48,980 nt of DNA from positions 1 to 48,980 of the forward strand of contig JAJECC010000103.1 of NCBI GenBank assembly GCA_022822205.1, given 5' to 3'. Below the pieces are notes generated by a model. The model worked only from the letters and a program-made list of their open reading frames with translations. It did not search any database and was not told the DNA's origin. Source of the stretch: Rhodospirillales bacterium (GTDB lineage Bacteria > Pseudomonadota > Alphaproteobacteria > Rhodospirillales > UBA2165). Numbering within the stretch: position 1 is the stretch's first letter; each line of letters begins with the position of its first letter. Below are positions 14,835 to 25,409 of this stretch, in pieces. A program made the position numbers and the translations under genes.

Positions 14835-15706
14835 TATAGCCGTCCAAACAGGCCCTGCGGACGAACCGCCAGCGTTATCAGCAGGAAGCCGAACGCAACC
14901 GTCGGCGCCCAGGACGGCCCGATATAGGTCGTGACGATACTCTCCGACAGGCCGATGATAAGCGCCGCGACGAGCGTTCCGGGGATACTGCCCATGCCGC
15001 CGAGTACGATGATGGCGAAGATCCGCCCGATATAAAGCCGCCCGATGGTCGGCTCCACCGGGCCGATCATAATCAGAAGCGCGCCGGCAAGCGCCGCCGT
15101 CGCGATGCCGATGCCGAAGGCGATCTGCTTGATCTTGACCGGATCGGCACCCATGAGCTGCAGCGCCAACCGGTCCTGCGACACCGCCAGAATCGCGCGG
15201 CCAAGGAAGGTCCGGGACAAAAACAGATAAATGGCGCCGGTCATGACCAGCGCCGCGCAGAACGGCACCAGCATCCGCCATGGAATGCCGACCAGGCCGA
15301 TCTCGATTTGTTTGCCGATATAATCGGCTTCGACCAGCCGGTAATCGACGCCGTAGAAAATGATGAAGAGAACCTCGATGACGAACATGAGGCCGAAGAA
15401 AAAGGCGAGGCCCGCCAACGACTCCCGGCCGGTTCGCTCGAATGCCGCGTAATAGACGCGATAAACGAGGACGCCCACCGCGAAGAATATGGGCATCAGC
15501 AGAATGCCGGCGATCACCGGGTCGAGGCCGAAGCCTCCGTTTAGGGCAAATACCAGATAAGACCCGGCCACGATGAAGGCCGGGTGGGCGATATTAACGA
15601 TGTCGAGTTGGCCGAAGACGATCGACAGGCCGAGCGCGACAGCGGCATAGAAGCCGCCCAGAAGAATGCCCGCGGCGATCGCATTCAGGAATAAAGATGC
15701 ATCCAT
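14834..15706 (-). CDS. livH: Branched-chain amino-acid-type ABC transporter permease LivH
   Basis: A 290-residue inner-membrane permease with the LivH N-terminus GILLGGFYAAVALGLSIVFG, the INIAHPAF-like segment (here VNIAHPAFIVAG) and the late motif GMGSIPGTLVAALIIGLSE. It partners LivM. It lies 41 bp downstream of the substrate-binding gene. Confidence 0.94.
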   Translation of the reverse strand: MDASLFLNAIAAGILLGGFYAAVALGLSIVFGQLDIVNIAHPAFIVAGSYLVFALNGGFGLDPVIAGILLMPIFFAVGVLVYRVYYAAFERTGRESLAGLAFFFGLMFVIEVLFIIFYGVDYRLVEADYIGKQIEIGLVGIPWRMLVPFCAALVMTGAIYLFLSRTFLGRAILAVSQDRLALQLMGADPVKIKQIAFGIGIATAALAGALLIMIGPVEPTIGRLYIGRIFAIIVLGGMGSIPGTLVAALIIGLSESIVTTYIGPSWAPTVAFGFLLITLAVRPQGLFGRL

Positions 15707-15747
15707 GGATACTGTCGCCGCGGGCTTCCGTCAGGTCGTAGCTTGGT

Positions 15748-16992
15748 TTACTGCTTGTACGGGAACATAATATCCCCGGATTTGACGGTGTCCGGCTTCA
15801 GGACGACGCGCGTGCCTTCCATTTTGAACTGATCCAGATTGTTCGCCTTGACGCCGCGGAACTGAATCATCAGCGCGCGGGACGTGGCCCATTCGCCGTT
15901 TTTGCCGAATTTGACCGGTCCGACCACGGTGTTGAAGGTGGTCTTGTGGATGTACTCGGCCAGCTTCTTGTCGTCCAGGGACTTGGTCGCTTCGACGGAT
16001 TGACCCAGAACCTGCATGTAGGCATAGGCCCACGGCGGGAGGTAGTGACCCAGCAGGTCGACACCCTTGCCGGCGGCAGCCGCCTGGTACTTTTTCAGGA
16101 ACTCGTCGATGCCGGGGAACTTCAGCGTTTTCGCCGGAACCCAGAAATCATAATTGACGAGGTTGTTCAGGCCCGGGCCGAGGTTCTTCATGATCGCCGC
16201 GAATTGCAGACCGACCATGCCGCCGCCCACCAGCTTGGCCTTGAGGCCGAGCTCGTTGGCCGCCTTGACGATGCCCACGGAGTTCGCCGGATAGGACCCG
16301 AAGTAGATGATATCGGGATTGGTCGCCTGGATGGCCCGGAGGATCGGCGTGAAGTCGGCCGTGGAGGGCGGGAAGCTCTTGTCATAGACGATGTTCAGCC
16401 CGTCCTGCTTGGCGTTCGCGCGGGCGCCCTTGACCGCATTCTGCGCGAATTCCGCGTCCGCACCGGCAATCGCCACGCTCTTCAGGCCCTTTTCCTTGGC
16501 GATATCGAAGAAGCCGCGGGACCAATCCTGGGCCGGGTTCGGACCGGCGGGCATGATCTGGAAGTAGCGGTCGTACTTGAACTTGTGGTTCACGTCGAGA
16601 CCGAACAGCCCCAGGAACACCTTGCCGGACCGCATGACGATGGGCATGGCCGGCGCGATCACGTCGGTGCCGTAGCTGGAAACCACGAGGTCGACCTTGT
16701 CGACGTTCAGCAGCTTGGTGTAGATGGCCGGCACCTTCGCGGGCGTCGTGGCATCGTCGTAATACACCAGTTCGACGGGGCGTCCGAGAAGGCCGCCTTT
16801 CTTGTTGACGTCGTCGCGCCAGATCTCCATGGCGATCAGCGCGCTCTTGCCGCCGGCGCCGAGAACGCCGGTGAGCGCCATCGAGAAACCGATCTTGATG
16901 GGCTTGCCGGATTGCGCACTCACCTGCGGCGAGTAGGCAACGACCACCGCCAACGCGGCAATGGCTAGTACTAGTTGTCTGAAGAATCGCAT
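15748..16992 (-). CDS. livK: ABC transporter periplasmic substrate-binding protein, LivK type
   Basis: A 414-residue protein with a cleavable signal peptide (MRFFRQLVLAIAALAVVVA..VSAQS, cleavage at about 26) followed by the two-lobed periplasmic-binding fold: KIGFSMALTGVLGAGGKSA, DDVNKKGGLLGRPVELVYYDD and a second lobe with PDIIYFGSYPANSVG. It captures the ligand for LivHMGF. A strong GGGAGG site precedes the ATG at 16992. It is the first gene of the liv operon; the 146 bp upstream, which follow the molybdenum hydroxylase stop, must hold its promoter unless read-through occurs. No GTCTTATATAAGAC-type site was found there. Specificity is unknown; family members also bind amides, aromatic compounds and urea. 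Confidence 0.93.
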   Translation of the reverse strand: MRFFRQLVLAIAALAVVVAYSPQVSAQSGKPIKIGFSMALTGVLGAGGKSALIAMEIWRDDVNKKGGLLGRPVELVYYDDATTPAKVPAIYTKLLNVDKVDLVVSSYGTDVIAPAMPIVMRSGKVFLGLFGLDVNHKFKYDRYFQIMPAGPNPAQDWSRGFFDIAKEKGLKSVAIAGADAEFAQNAVKGARANAKQDGLNIVYDKSFPPSTADFTPILRAIQATNPDIIYFGSYPANSVGIVKAANELGLKAKLVGGGMVGLQFAAIMKNLGPGLNNLVNYDFWVPAKTLKFPGIDEFLKKYQAAAAGKGVDLLGHYLPPWAYAYMQVLGQSVEATKSLDDKKLAEYIHKTTFNTVVGPVKFGKNGEWATSRALMIQFRGVKANNLDQFKMEGTRVVLKPDTVKSGDIMFPYKQ

Positions 16993-17138
16993 CGAAAACG
17001 CCTCCCAGAAATGATGTCAAAGCCTCACCGGATCATTTCGTCAGTGTCCGGTATCGAAAAATTCGAGGAGACGGTAGCACACGGAAATTGCCCACGAAAG
17101 CGCGAAAGCAGAGTGACGATACTCCCGCCGGGCGATGC

Positions 17139-19522
17139 CTATTCGGTCTTGCCGAGTGCGCGAAGCACACGTTCCGGGGTCATCGGGTTGACGGTCAACC
17201 GCGCGCCCAAGGGCAGCAAGGCGTCGTTGACCGCGTTAAGGATCGCCGCGGGCGCCCCGCCGGTTCCGCCTTCCCCGGCGCCTTTCGCGCCGAGTTCGGA
17301 ATCGCTATTGGGACTGGTCACGTGGCCAACCTCGATGTCGGGCATCTCCGCGGCCATGGGCACCAAATAGTCGGCGAGGTTGCCGTTGAGAAGCTGCCCC
17401 TCGTCGCTGTAGAGGCACTCTTCGTAGAGCGCGCCGCCGATGCCCTGAATCACGCCGCCGCGCACCTGCTCTTCCACCAGCAACGGATTAATCACCGTGC
17501 CGCAATCCTCGACCACCCAATAGTTAAGCAGTTTCACCATGCCCGTATCCACATCGACCTCGACGTGGGAGCAATGGATGCCGTTGGTGAACGCGAAGGG
17601 AAACTTCTTGGGCACGTGGTGCCGGGTGGCGATGAGCTCCGACTGATAATCCTTGGGCAGGGTATCGGCCCGGTAGTAGACCACCCGTCCGACCTCGGCG
17701 AGGCTGATCCGTTCGTTGCCCGTATCGGTATCGACAACCGCGTTGTCCCGGATATCGAGCTTCCGCGGTTCCGACTGCAGCATGATGCCGGCGACTTCCA
17801 ATATCTGATCCCGGAGGGCGTGGCCGGCCTGCGCCGCCGCTTCGCCGGCGATGCCGGTGCCGCGGGAGGCCCAGGTGCCGCCGCCATAGGGGGTGATCTC
17901 CGTATCGCCGGTGATGATCTTGATCTTGTCCGGGGTCACGCCGACCGCCGTCGCGGCGACCTGCGAAAGGACCGCTTCGGCGCCCTGCCCCTGTTCGGTG
18001 ACGCCCGACGCGACAATCAGGTTGCCCTTGGCATCCAGGCGCAGGGTCACACCGTCCTGGGCCGAGATCGGCGCGCCGCCGACCCCGTAGAACATGGGGC
18101 TGGGGCTCGTCACCTCGATCATGCAGGCAAATCCGATACCGCGATAGATACCGGATTCCCGCGCCGTCTCCTGGTCGGCCCGCAACCCCGCGTAATCCAC
18201 CATGCCGAGCAGCTTGTCCTTTGCGGCATGGTGGGAGAGCTTGTCGAACAGCATGCCGGTGACGGACTTGGTCGGATAGGCATCGTCGGGGATCAGGTTC
18301 CTTGCCCGGATTTCCACCACATCCATACCCAACGCCTGGGCCGCATGATCGACCAGCGCTTCCTGCATCGCGGTGGCGATGGGGTGGCCGACCGCCCGGT
18401 ATTGGCACATCAGCGGCTTGTTCTGAAACACCACCCGACCCCGCGCCCGATAGTTTTCGATGGTGTAGGGCCCGCCGGTCAGATTGAGCACCTGATTGAT
18501 CTCGATGCCGCTCGACCGCGGGTACATGGAGTAGGGTCCGATACCGGTGAGGTCGTCGAAATCGATGGCGAGAATTTTGCCGTCCCCGGCAACCGCCATC
18601 CGCGCCTTGATCGTGTGATGGCGGGCATGAATGTCGGCCGTAAAGCTTTCCATCCGGTCGGGGATGAATTTCACCGGCCGCTTCAGAAGCATGGTCAACG
18701 CGGCGGTCGCGATCTCGTCGCCGTAGGTGTGCACCTTGATGCCGAACGCGCCGCCCACATCCTTGCAAATCACCCGAACCCGGTGCTCCTCGAGACCGAA
18801 GTGCTTGGCGAAGATCGCCTGAAGCATGTGCGGACCCTGGGTCGACATATAGACCGTGAGTTGTTCCTCGGACGGATCCCAACTGGAGATAATGGATCTT
18901 GGTTCCAGCGTGACGCCGGTGTGGCGGCCGAAGGTGAACTCGTCCTCGACGACCACGGCCGCCTGATCGAATGCGGCGTCCACATCGCCTTCGTCGACGA
19001 TCCGCTCCCAACAGAGATTGTTGCCGTACTCTTCGTGGATCACCGGTGCGTCGGCATCGAGCGCCGCCGACATGTCGCAGGCGGCCGGCAGTTCGGCCCA
19101 GTCCACTTCGACGAGCTCGACGGCGTCTTCGGCCTGCGCGCGGGTCTCGGCAACCACGGCAACCACCGGCTCCCCCTGCCAGCGCGCCCTGTCGATGGCC
19201 ATCGGGTATTGCGGAGGTGAGCGCATGCCCTCCAGATGGGTGAGAACACCGACATAGGGTTCACACAGTTCGGCGATCTCCTTTCCGGTGAAGACACCGG
19301 CGACTCCCGGCGCCGCCTTGGCCGCATCGGCGTTGATCGACTTGATGTCGGCGTGGGCGAACGGCGAGCGCAGGTACGCCGCATGGACCATTCGCGGCAG
19401 CTTGATGTCGTCGGTGAACGTGCCGCGGCCATGGAGCAGCCGCTGGACGTTGGGACGGGGAACCGAGCGGCCGATATAGCTGTTGGGCCGATCGTGAACG
19501 GTGACAACGGGGCTATCAGCCA

Positions 19523-19523
<1 letters not shown>
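17139..19523 (-). CDS. Molybdenum hydroxylase large (molybdopterin-binding) subunit, xanthine dehydrogenase/CoxL family
   Basis: A 794-residue catalytic subunit. Seen: IGRSVPRPNVQRLLHGRGTF near the N-terminus, TQGPHMLQ and VGGAFGIK (cofactor contacts), VASGVTEQGQG, and the catalytic Glu (about 751) in KGAGEGGTGG. The CO-dehydrogenase active-site loop AYxCSFR and the AYRGAGRPE of close CoxL relatives are absent; the corresponding region reads QYRAVGHP. It is therefore a hydroxylase of some N-heterocycle, aldehyde or similar, not a CO dehydrogenase. The ATG at 19523 overlaps the small-subunit stop (TAATG). A typical FAD-2Fe2S-Mo heterotrimer is encoded by the three adjacent genes. Confidence 0.92.
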
Positions 19524-20017
<494 letters not shown>

Positions 20018-20020
20018 GGT

Positions 20021-20869
20021 CTACGCTCCCGCGATGCGCTTCAGCGCCCGCTCGGTCATCACCCGCGCCAAGTGAAGCTTGGTCGCGGCGGTGGAATTCA
20101 TGTCGTCGAACGGGTCGAGGTCGTCCTGGAGCGCCGACTGCGCGGCGCCGATGCTCGCCTCGTCAATGGCGTTTCCGGCAAGCGCGGCCCCCGCCCCTTC
20201 GGCCAGCATGGGCGTGCCGCCGGCGGCCAGGTAGACCAGCCGGGCGGCCTCCACGGCCGCCCCATTCACGGTGACGGATGCCATGACGCCGGCCATGCCG
20301 TAATCCCCATGACGCCGCGCCACCTCTTCAACGGCGAAGCGCTGGTTGCCGGCGGCCACCGGCACTTCGATGGCGGTGATCAGCTCACCCTCTTCGAGCG
20401 CCGTGTCGTAGAGACCACGGAAAAATTCGCCGGCGCTCACCTTGCGGCGGCCGCCCGAACCGGCAATCTCGACCGCTCCGTCAAGCGCCAGCAGGCACGC
20501 CGGCAGTTCGGCCGCGGGATCGGCAAAGGCGATGCTGCCCCCGATGGTTCCGCGGTTGCGGATCGCCGGATGGGCGATCAACGGCACGGCTTCGGCGATC
20601 AGCGGCGCCTGCGCCGCGATGACCTCGGACCTCTCCAGTTCCCGGTGACGGGTGAGCGCGCCGATACGAACCGTGCCGCCGTCGACGGAGATGCCGGACA
20701 ATTCCCCGATGCCGTTAATGTCGACCAGCAGGTCGGGCGCGCTCAGGCGCATGTTGAGGGTGGCAACCAGGCTTTGGCCGCCGGCGAGAAGGGTTGCGTC
20801 ACCACCGAGGAGGGCGATCGCCTCATCGACGGAGGACGGCTTGGCGTAATTGAATGGTGCAGGTTTCAC
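20021..20869 (-). CDS. Molybdenum hydroxylase FAD-binding medium subunit
   Basis: A 282-residue subunit of the CoxM/xanthine dehydrogenase FAD family. The two FAD-binding stretches are LLAGGQSLVATLNMR (about 27-41) and IRNRGTIGGSIAFADPAAELP (about 106-126). The C-terminal CoxM domain follows. It is the first gene of the minus-strand operon and is divergent from a tctC gene. The 244-bp shared intergenic region contains a palindromic operator-like site. Confidence 0.94.
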   Translation of the reverse strand: MKPAPFNYAKPSSVDEAIALLGGDATLLAGGQSLVATLNMRLSAPDLLVDINGIGELSGISVDGGTVRIGALTRHRELERSEVIAAQAPLIAEAVPLIAHPAIRNRGTIGGSIAFADPAAELPACLLALDGAVEIAGSGGRRKVSAGEFFRGLYDTALEEGELITAIEVPVAAGNQRFAVEEVARRHGDYGMAGVMASVTVNGAAVEAARLVYLAAGGTPMLAEGAGAALAGNAIDEASIGAAQSALQDDLDPFDDMNSTAATKLHLARVMTERALKRIAGA

Positions 20870-21035
20870 GTCAGACCCGGGTGAAGTTGTTCATGGGGCC
20901 GCCGAGACGGCGTCGGTTATTGCTTCGTACCTTGCCCAACTCGACCAAGGAGAGTCAACGCACCTTGACGTACGTGTAGCTTGTCCGACCTGCGGTCACA
21001 ATGTTGACTCGCGGCGGACCCATCGGTACGTTCCA

Positions 21036-21049
21036 CTCTTCTATAAGAC
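21036..21049. promoter_or_regulatory. Operator-like palindrome, degenerate copy
   Basis: CTCTTCTATAAGAC matches GTCTTATATAAGAC at 12 of 14 positions. It lies 64 bp before the tctC start at 21114 and in the divergent region shared with the molybdenum hydroxylase operon. A TTGACT hexamer lies upstream at about 21004. Confidence 0.55.
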
Positions 21050-21113
21050 TGCTCGCGTTCCAGTGAGTTCAATTTTCAATCGGCGTCTAAATTTCCTACT
21101 GGGAGTGTCCTAA

Positions 21114-22193
21114 ATGAGAAAATCCATCAGAAGCTCTTCGGCGGTATTCGCCACCGCCATCGGCGCGGCGGCCCTCATGGCCGTGACCGCCACCGACGCA
21201 AAGGCGGAATGGCCGGAGCGTCCGATTACGGTTGTCGTGATGTACGGCGCCGGCGGCGGTACCGATACCGTTCTCCGGACGCTGGTTGGTGAGATGACCA
21301 AATCGACGGGCTGGAAAATCAACGTCATCAACAAGCCGGGTGCGGTCGGCGGTGTTGCGACCAAGTTTGTCGCGGGCAAGAAAGCCGACGGCTACACGCT
21401 TTTGGGGGCGGCCAATTACAACAAGTACGCCAGCGTCATGGGCCACACCGAAACGCGGGCCTGGAAAGACTGGCAGTACATGCAGGCCGCGAATTCCCTT
21501 GGCAGCTGGTCCGTCCGTCCGGACTCCAAGTTCAAGACCTTCGAAGACGTCATCAAAGCGGCGCGGGCCAATCCCGGAAAGGTCACCATCTCGACCTCCG
21601 GCACCGGCGGTCTGTGGCATGAACTGGCCGCGGTCGTCGCCGTGTCGGCGGGCGTGACCTTGAAGTACGTTCCCTACAAGGGCGGCAAACCGGCGACGCT
21701 TGCCGGTCTCAATGGCGAGACCATGATCGCCGGCGGCGGCGTGCACGAGCACATCGAGTTCATTCGCGCGGGCAAGCTTGTCCACATCCAGCAAACCGGC
21801 ACCAAGGATCTGGATGCGGGCGGCGGAAAGATGTTGAAATCCGTCGGCAATTTCCTGCCGCAGATCAAGAGCCAGCTGCCCTTCTCCGGCATCTACAATC
21901 TTGCGATGCTGAAGGGCGTTCCGAAGGATGTCCAAGCCAAAATTCAAAAGGCTTTCGTCGCGGCCGTTAAATCCGACGCCTTTGCCAAAGTCGCGAAGCA
22001 GAAATTCTTCGACATCGATATTCGTACAGGTTCGGACGCCAGCCGCCGTGCGGCCCAGGTCGAAGTACAGACCGCGGCAACCTTCGAGAAACTGGGCATC
22101 AAGGGCGCCCGGTCGCTGAAAGCGCTTGGTCTGCCCAAGCCCGAGAATTTCGATGCCTGGTGGGACAAGCAGAGCAAGATGATGATGAAGTAA
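21114..22193 (+). CDS. tctC: Tripartite tricarboxylate transporter (TTT) substrate-binding protein, TctC family
   Basis: A 359-residue periplasmic binding protein with a signal peptide (residues 1 to about 31, ending AKAEW), then the family start WPERPITVVVMYGAGGGTDT, KPGAVGGVATKFVAGKKADGYTLL and VPYKGGKPA. TctC proteins capture carboxylates for the TctAB permease. It is the first gene of a plus-strand cluster continuing to tctB, tctA and four acyl-CoA or acid-processing enzymes, suggesting uptake of the acid that those enzymes degrade. A terminator hairpin follows the stop. Confidence 0.93.
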   Translation: MRKSIRSSSAVFATAIGAAALMAVTATDAKAEWPERPITVVVMYGAGGGTDTVLRTLVGEMTKSTGWKINVINKPGAVGGVATKFVAGKKADGYTLLGAANYNKYASVMGHTETRAWKDWQYMQAANSLGSWSVRPDSKFKTFEDVIKAARANPGKVTISTSGTGGLWHELAAVVAVSAGVTLKYVPYKGGKPATLAGLNGETMIAGGGVHEHIEFIRAGKLVHIQQTGTKDLDAGGGKMLKSVGNFLPQIKSQLPFSGIYNLAMLKGVPKDVQAKIQKAFVAAVKSDAFAKVAKQKFFDIDIRTGSDASRRAAQVEVQTAATFEKLGIKGARSLKALGLPKPENFDAWWDKQSKMMMK

Positions 22194-22222
22194 CCGCCGT
22201 CCCTTGGATGGCATTATCCTTG

Positions 22223-22268
22223 AATACGGGTGAGTTGCGGCAATCGCGGCTCACCCGTATTTTATTTG
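22223..22268 (+). terminator. Intergenic rho-independent terminator/attenuator between tctC and tctB
   Basis: A perfect 12-bp stem AATACGGGTGAG (22223-22234) and CTCACCCGTATT (22250-22261) with a 15-nt loop, followed by TTATTTG. Placed between a binding-protein gene and its permease genes, it probably lets most transcripts end after tctC. Confidence 0.8.
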
Positions 22269-22307
22269 TGTCTTAGAAAAAGTCCTCAGGGCAAAGGCCG
22301 CTCCGCG

Positions 22308-22922
22308 ATGGCAGAAGGTCAAAAATCCAGGATAGAAGCCGATATCGAGAGCCTGGAAAAAGGCGTCTTTACCGGCGAGGAAGGCGGCGACGAGCGCTCC
22401 ACCCCGCGGAAGGACTTCATCGCTTCGGTCGCCGTCGCGGTACTCGGCATATTCGCCATGATCCTGTCGGTTCGGCTCGGCAACCCGGAGAGCATATTCA
22501 CGGCGCCGGGCGTCCTGCCGTTCATCACCGGCGCGAGCCTCGTGGTGATGGGGGCCGGTTTGTTCCTGAAAACCAAACGGCGTTACGGAATGGACGAGAT
22601 GCTCGCGGGCGACAGCCTGCGGACGGTAAGGAATTACCTCTCCGATCCCGAAGCCCGCCGCACACTGATGCTGATGCTGGTGATTTTCGCCTACGTCATG
22701 ATCCTCGGTCAGACCGATCTGGACTGGCGGTTCAAGACGGCGGTTTACACCTTCCGATTCTCCGGGTTCGAACTGATTTCCATACCCTTCATCTTCTTCA
22801 TCCTGCGGTTTTTCTGGCGCTCCACCCTTCTCAATTGTTTTTTGGTGGCGACCGGTATCGTCGTATTCCTAGCGGTCGTATTCCGGGACGGGTTTCAGAT
22901 TCTCCTCCCCGGCGCGGGCTGA
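22308..22922 (+). CDS. tctB: TTT transporter small membrane subunit, TctB family
   Basis: A 204-residue protein with an acidic cytoplasmic N-terminus of about 35 residues and four hydrophobic helices (at about 38-55, 65-85, 120-136 and 155-195). It is the usual poorly conserved TctB partner. It is identified mainly by topology and by its position between tctC and tctA; its stop is 11 bp before tctA. The ATG at 22308 is the first start after the terminator hairpin. Confidence 0.85.
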   Translation: MAEGQKSRIEADIESLEKGVFTGEEGGDERSTPRKDFIASVAVAVLGIFAMILSVRLGNPESIFTAPGVLPFITGASLVVMGAGLFLKTKRRYGMDEMLAGDSLRTVRNYLSDPEARRTLMLMLVIFAYVMILGQTDLDWRFKTAVYTFRFSGFELISIPFIFFILRFFWRSTLLNCFLVATGIVVFLAVVFRDGFQILLPGAG

Positions 22923-22933
22923 GGAGACAGGGC

Positions 22934-24424
22934 ATGTTCGAGCTCCAGGAAGTCCTCGCCCAGGCCGCCATCGCCTTTCAGCCCTGGATGATCTTTGTCT
23001 GCCTGATCGGCGTGACCCTGGGCATCCTGTGGGGCGCCATGCCGGGCCTGTCGACGACCATGGCGATGGCCCTGCTGATCGGGCTCTCCGTCGGCATGTC
23101 TCAACATGTCGCCATCATGTTCATGCTCGGCGTATATACGGGCAGCGTGTTCGGCGGCGCCATCTCCGCGGTGTTGATCAACATTCCGGGCACGCCCGAT
23201 GCCGTTCCGACCATGATCGAAGGCCATGCCCTGGCCAAGCGGGGCGAAGGCGGCCTGGCGCTTGGCACCGCGATCATGGGCTCGTTCATGGGCAACTGGA
23301 TCGGCATCATTCTCCTGATCGCGTTTATTCCGGCCATTCTGTTTCTCGCCCTGCAGTTCCGGTCCTGGGAAATGTTCCTGTTGTCCATGTGGGGGATCGC
23401 CATCTGCGGCTCCATGTCCGCCGGGGACATGCCGATCAAAGGCTGGATTTCGGGCTGGATCGGCCTGCTGATTTCGTTCGTCGGGCTCGATGCCATTCAC
23501 GGCGTGCCGCGCTTCACCTTCGGAGTCCGCATTCTTGAGGACGGCATCAGCTACATACCGCTGCTGATCGGCCTGTTCGGGCTGACGGAAATCTTGAAAG
23601 TGCTGCCGCAATACAGCCCGCCGGGCATTCCGAGCGAGGTCGGCAAAGTCGTCCCGCCGCTGAAGAAGCTGATCGGCTACACCCGGACCGCCGTCCGTTC
23701 CGGCATCGTCGGCACGATCATCGGCGCCATCCCGGGCGCCGGGGCCAATGTCGCGTCGTTCCTGTCCTACGACATCGGCCGGCGACGGGCAAAGCCGGAA
23801 GAACGGAAAAAATGGGGCAAGGGGTCGTATGAGGCCATCGTTTCGGCGGAAGTGGCCAACAACGCCAATGTGGGCGGCTCCATGCTGCCGACCCTGACGT
23901 TGGGCATTCCGGGCAATGCCGCGGCGGCGGCCATTCTCGCCGCTTTGGAAATGAAGAACGTGGTGGTCGGCCCGACCATCCAAACGGAAAACCCCGGCAT
24001 CATATTCTTCATCTATATCGGCCTGATCATCGCCAACTTCCTGATGTATTTCATGGCGATCGCCCTGATCAAACCGTGCGTCAAGCTGTTCAGCCTGCCG
24101 CGCACGCTGTTGATGCCGCTGATCATTCCGATCTGCGTGATGGGCGCTTTCGCCGTCAGCCTGAATTATTTCGACGTCTATTTGATGTTCATCGCCGGCA
24201 TCGCCGGCTACATCCTGCATCGCTTCGGCTTTCCCTTGGCGCCGATGGTGCTTGCGGTCATCCTCGGTCCGCTGGCCGATGAGAACCTGCGCCGGGCCTT
24301 GCTGGTGTTCGAGGATAGATCATTCTGGTGGATCATCTCGGAGCGGCCGATCGGCACCATTCTCATCGTGATCGTCCTCTACACCTTCTACGACGGCATT
24401 TTCCGGAGAGGGAAGACGGCCTGA
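22934..24424 (+). CDS. tctA: TTT transporter large membrane subunit, TctA family
   Basis: A 496-residue polytopic permease with about 11 hydrophobic segments. It carries the duplicated family motifs GAMPGLSTTMAMALL and GAIPGAGANVASFLSYD, and INIPGTPDAVPTMIEG. TctA forms the sodium- or proton-coupled transport path with TctB. The ATG at 22934 has an AGGAG site; the open frame extends upstream but overlaps tctB. Confidence 0.95.
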   Translation: MFELQEVLAQAAIAFQPWMIFVCLIGVTLGILWGAMPGLSTTMAMALLIGLSVGMSQHVAIMFMLGVYTGSVFGGAISAVLINIPGTPDAVPTMIEGHALAKRGEGGLALGTAIMGSFMGNWIGIILLIAFIPAILFLALQFRSWEMFLLSMWGIAICGSMSAGDMPIKGWISGWIGLLISFVGLDAIHGVPRFTFGVRILEDGISYIPLLIGLFGLTEILKVLPQYSPPGIPSEVGKVVPPLKKLIGYTRTAVRSGIVGTIIGAIPGAGANVASFLSYDIGRRRAKPEERKKWGKGSYEAIVSAEVANNANVGGSMLPTLTLGIPGNAAAAAILAALEMKNVVVGPTIQTENPGIIFFIYIGLIIANFLMYFMAIALIKPCVKLFSLPRTLLMPLIIPICVMGAFAVSLNYFDVYLMFIAGIAGYILHRFGFPLAPMVLAVILGPLADENLRRALLVFEDRSFWWIISERPIGTILIVIVLYTFYDGIFRRGKTA

Positions 24425-24515
24425 TTTCGCGGGCTTGCGGGCTGTCTTTTGCGGAATTGGCTGGGTAAAATCCCGGCCAATCGAACAACCATCCTTCCGC
24501 ACTAGGGATCAGCAC

Positions 24516-25406
24516 ATGCGACTAGTTACGTTCACCGCCAACGGCGCGGAATCCATCGGCGTCCTGGACGGCGAAATTGTCGTCGGCCTTTCCCAGGCCG
24601 CGCCGGACCTGCCCGCCGACATGAACGGCTTCATCGAAGCCGGCGATGCGGCCCTCGCGCGGGCGGCCGATGCCGTTGCGAATGCGGGCGACGGCGCGAA
24701 ACATCCCGTGGGCGAGGTCAAACTGCTCTCTCCGATCCCCGTGCCGCGCAGGGATGTGATGGCGGTGGGACGGAACTATCACGAGCATGCCAGGGAATTC
24801 CACGATTCCGGCTTTGACGCCACCGCCGGTGCGACGGCCGTTCCGGATCATCCGATCATTTTCACCAAGGCGACCACCAGTGTTTCCGGTCCCGGCGATC
24901 CCATTCTCACGGAGTTGGACCCGACCGGCTCCGTCGACTACGAGGGCGAACTCGCCGTGATCATCGGCAAGGAGGGCCGCGGCATCTCCAGGGAAGACGC
25001 CTTCGGCTACGTTTACGGTTACACGGTCTGCAACGACGTCACCGCCCGCAATCTGCAGCACCAGCACAAGCAATGGTTCATCGGCAAAAGCCCCGACGGT
25101 TACTGCCCGCTTGGCCCCGCTATCGTGACCGCCGACGAGGCCGGCCCCCCGGACGATTTCCGGCTCACCACCCATGTGAACGGCGAAAAGCGCCAGGATT
25201 CCAGCTGCGGCGCGCTGATATTCGATATTCCGGCCCTGATCGAATGCATCTCGGCCGGGACCACCCTCAAACCGGGCGACATCATCGCCACCGGCACCCC
25301 GGTGGGCGTTGGCATCGGCTTCGATCCGCCCATCTTCCTGAAACCGGGCGACGTGGTGAGCGTCACCATCGAGCCCCTGGGGACACTGGAAAACCCGGTG
25401 AGATAG
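24516..25406 (+). CDS. Fumarylacetoacetate hydrolase (FAH)-family protein
   Basis: A 296-residue protein with an N-terminal cap (about 1-70) and the FAH catalytic domain: AVGRNYHEHAREF, PIIFTKATTSVSGPGDPI, then VDYEGELAVIIGKEG (metal-binding acidic residues), VCNDVTARNLQ and ATGTPVGVGIGFDPP. Members act as hydratases, isomerases, decarboxylases or C-C hydrolases on oxo-acids. It lies 91 bp after tctA and 3 bp before the next gene. The acid imported by the TTT system may be its substrate, or may enter the CoA steps that follow. Confidence 0.92.
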   Translation: MRLVTFTANGAESIGVLDGEIVVGLSQAAPDLPADMNGFIEAGDAALARAADAVANAGDGAKHPVGEVKLLSPIPVPRRDVMAVGRNYHEHAREFHDSGFDATAGATAVPDHPIIFTKATTSVSGPGDPILTELDPTGSVDYEGELAVIIGKEGRGISREDAFGYVYGYTVCNDVTARNLQHQHKQWFIGKSPDGYCPLGPAIVTADEAGPPDDFRLTTHVNGEKRQDSSCGALIFDIPALIECISAGTTLKPGDIIATGTPVGVGIGFDPPIFLKPGDVVSVTIEPLGTLENPVR

Positions 25407-25409
25407 ACC

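Noticed and set aside
17088..19220. A 710-codon plus-strand open frame opposite the molybdenum hydroxylase
   Set aside because: It is a shadow produced by GC-rich codons; the minus strand carries a complete, motif-rich hydroxylase subunit.
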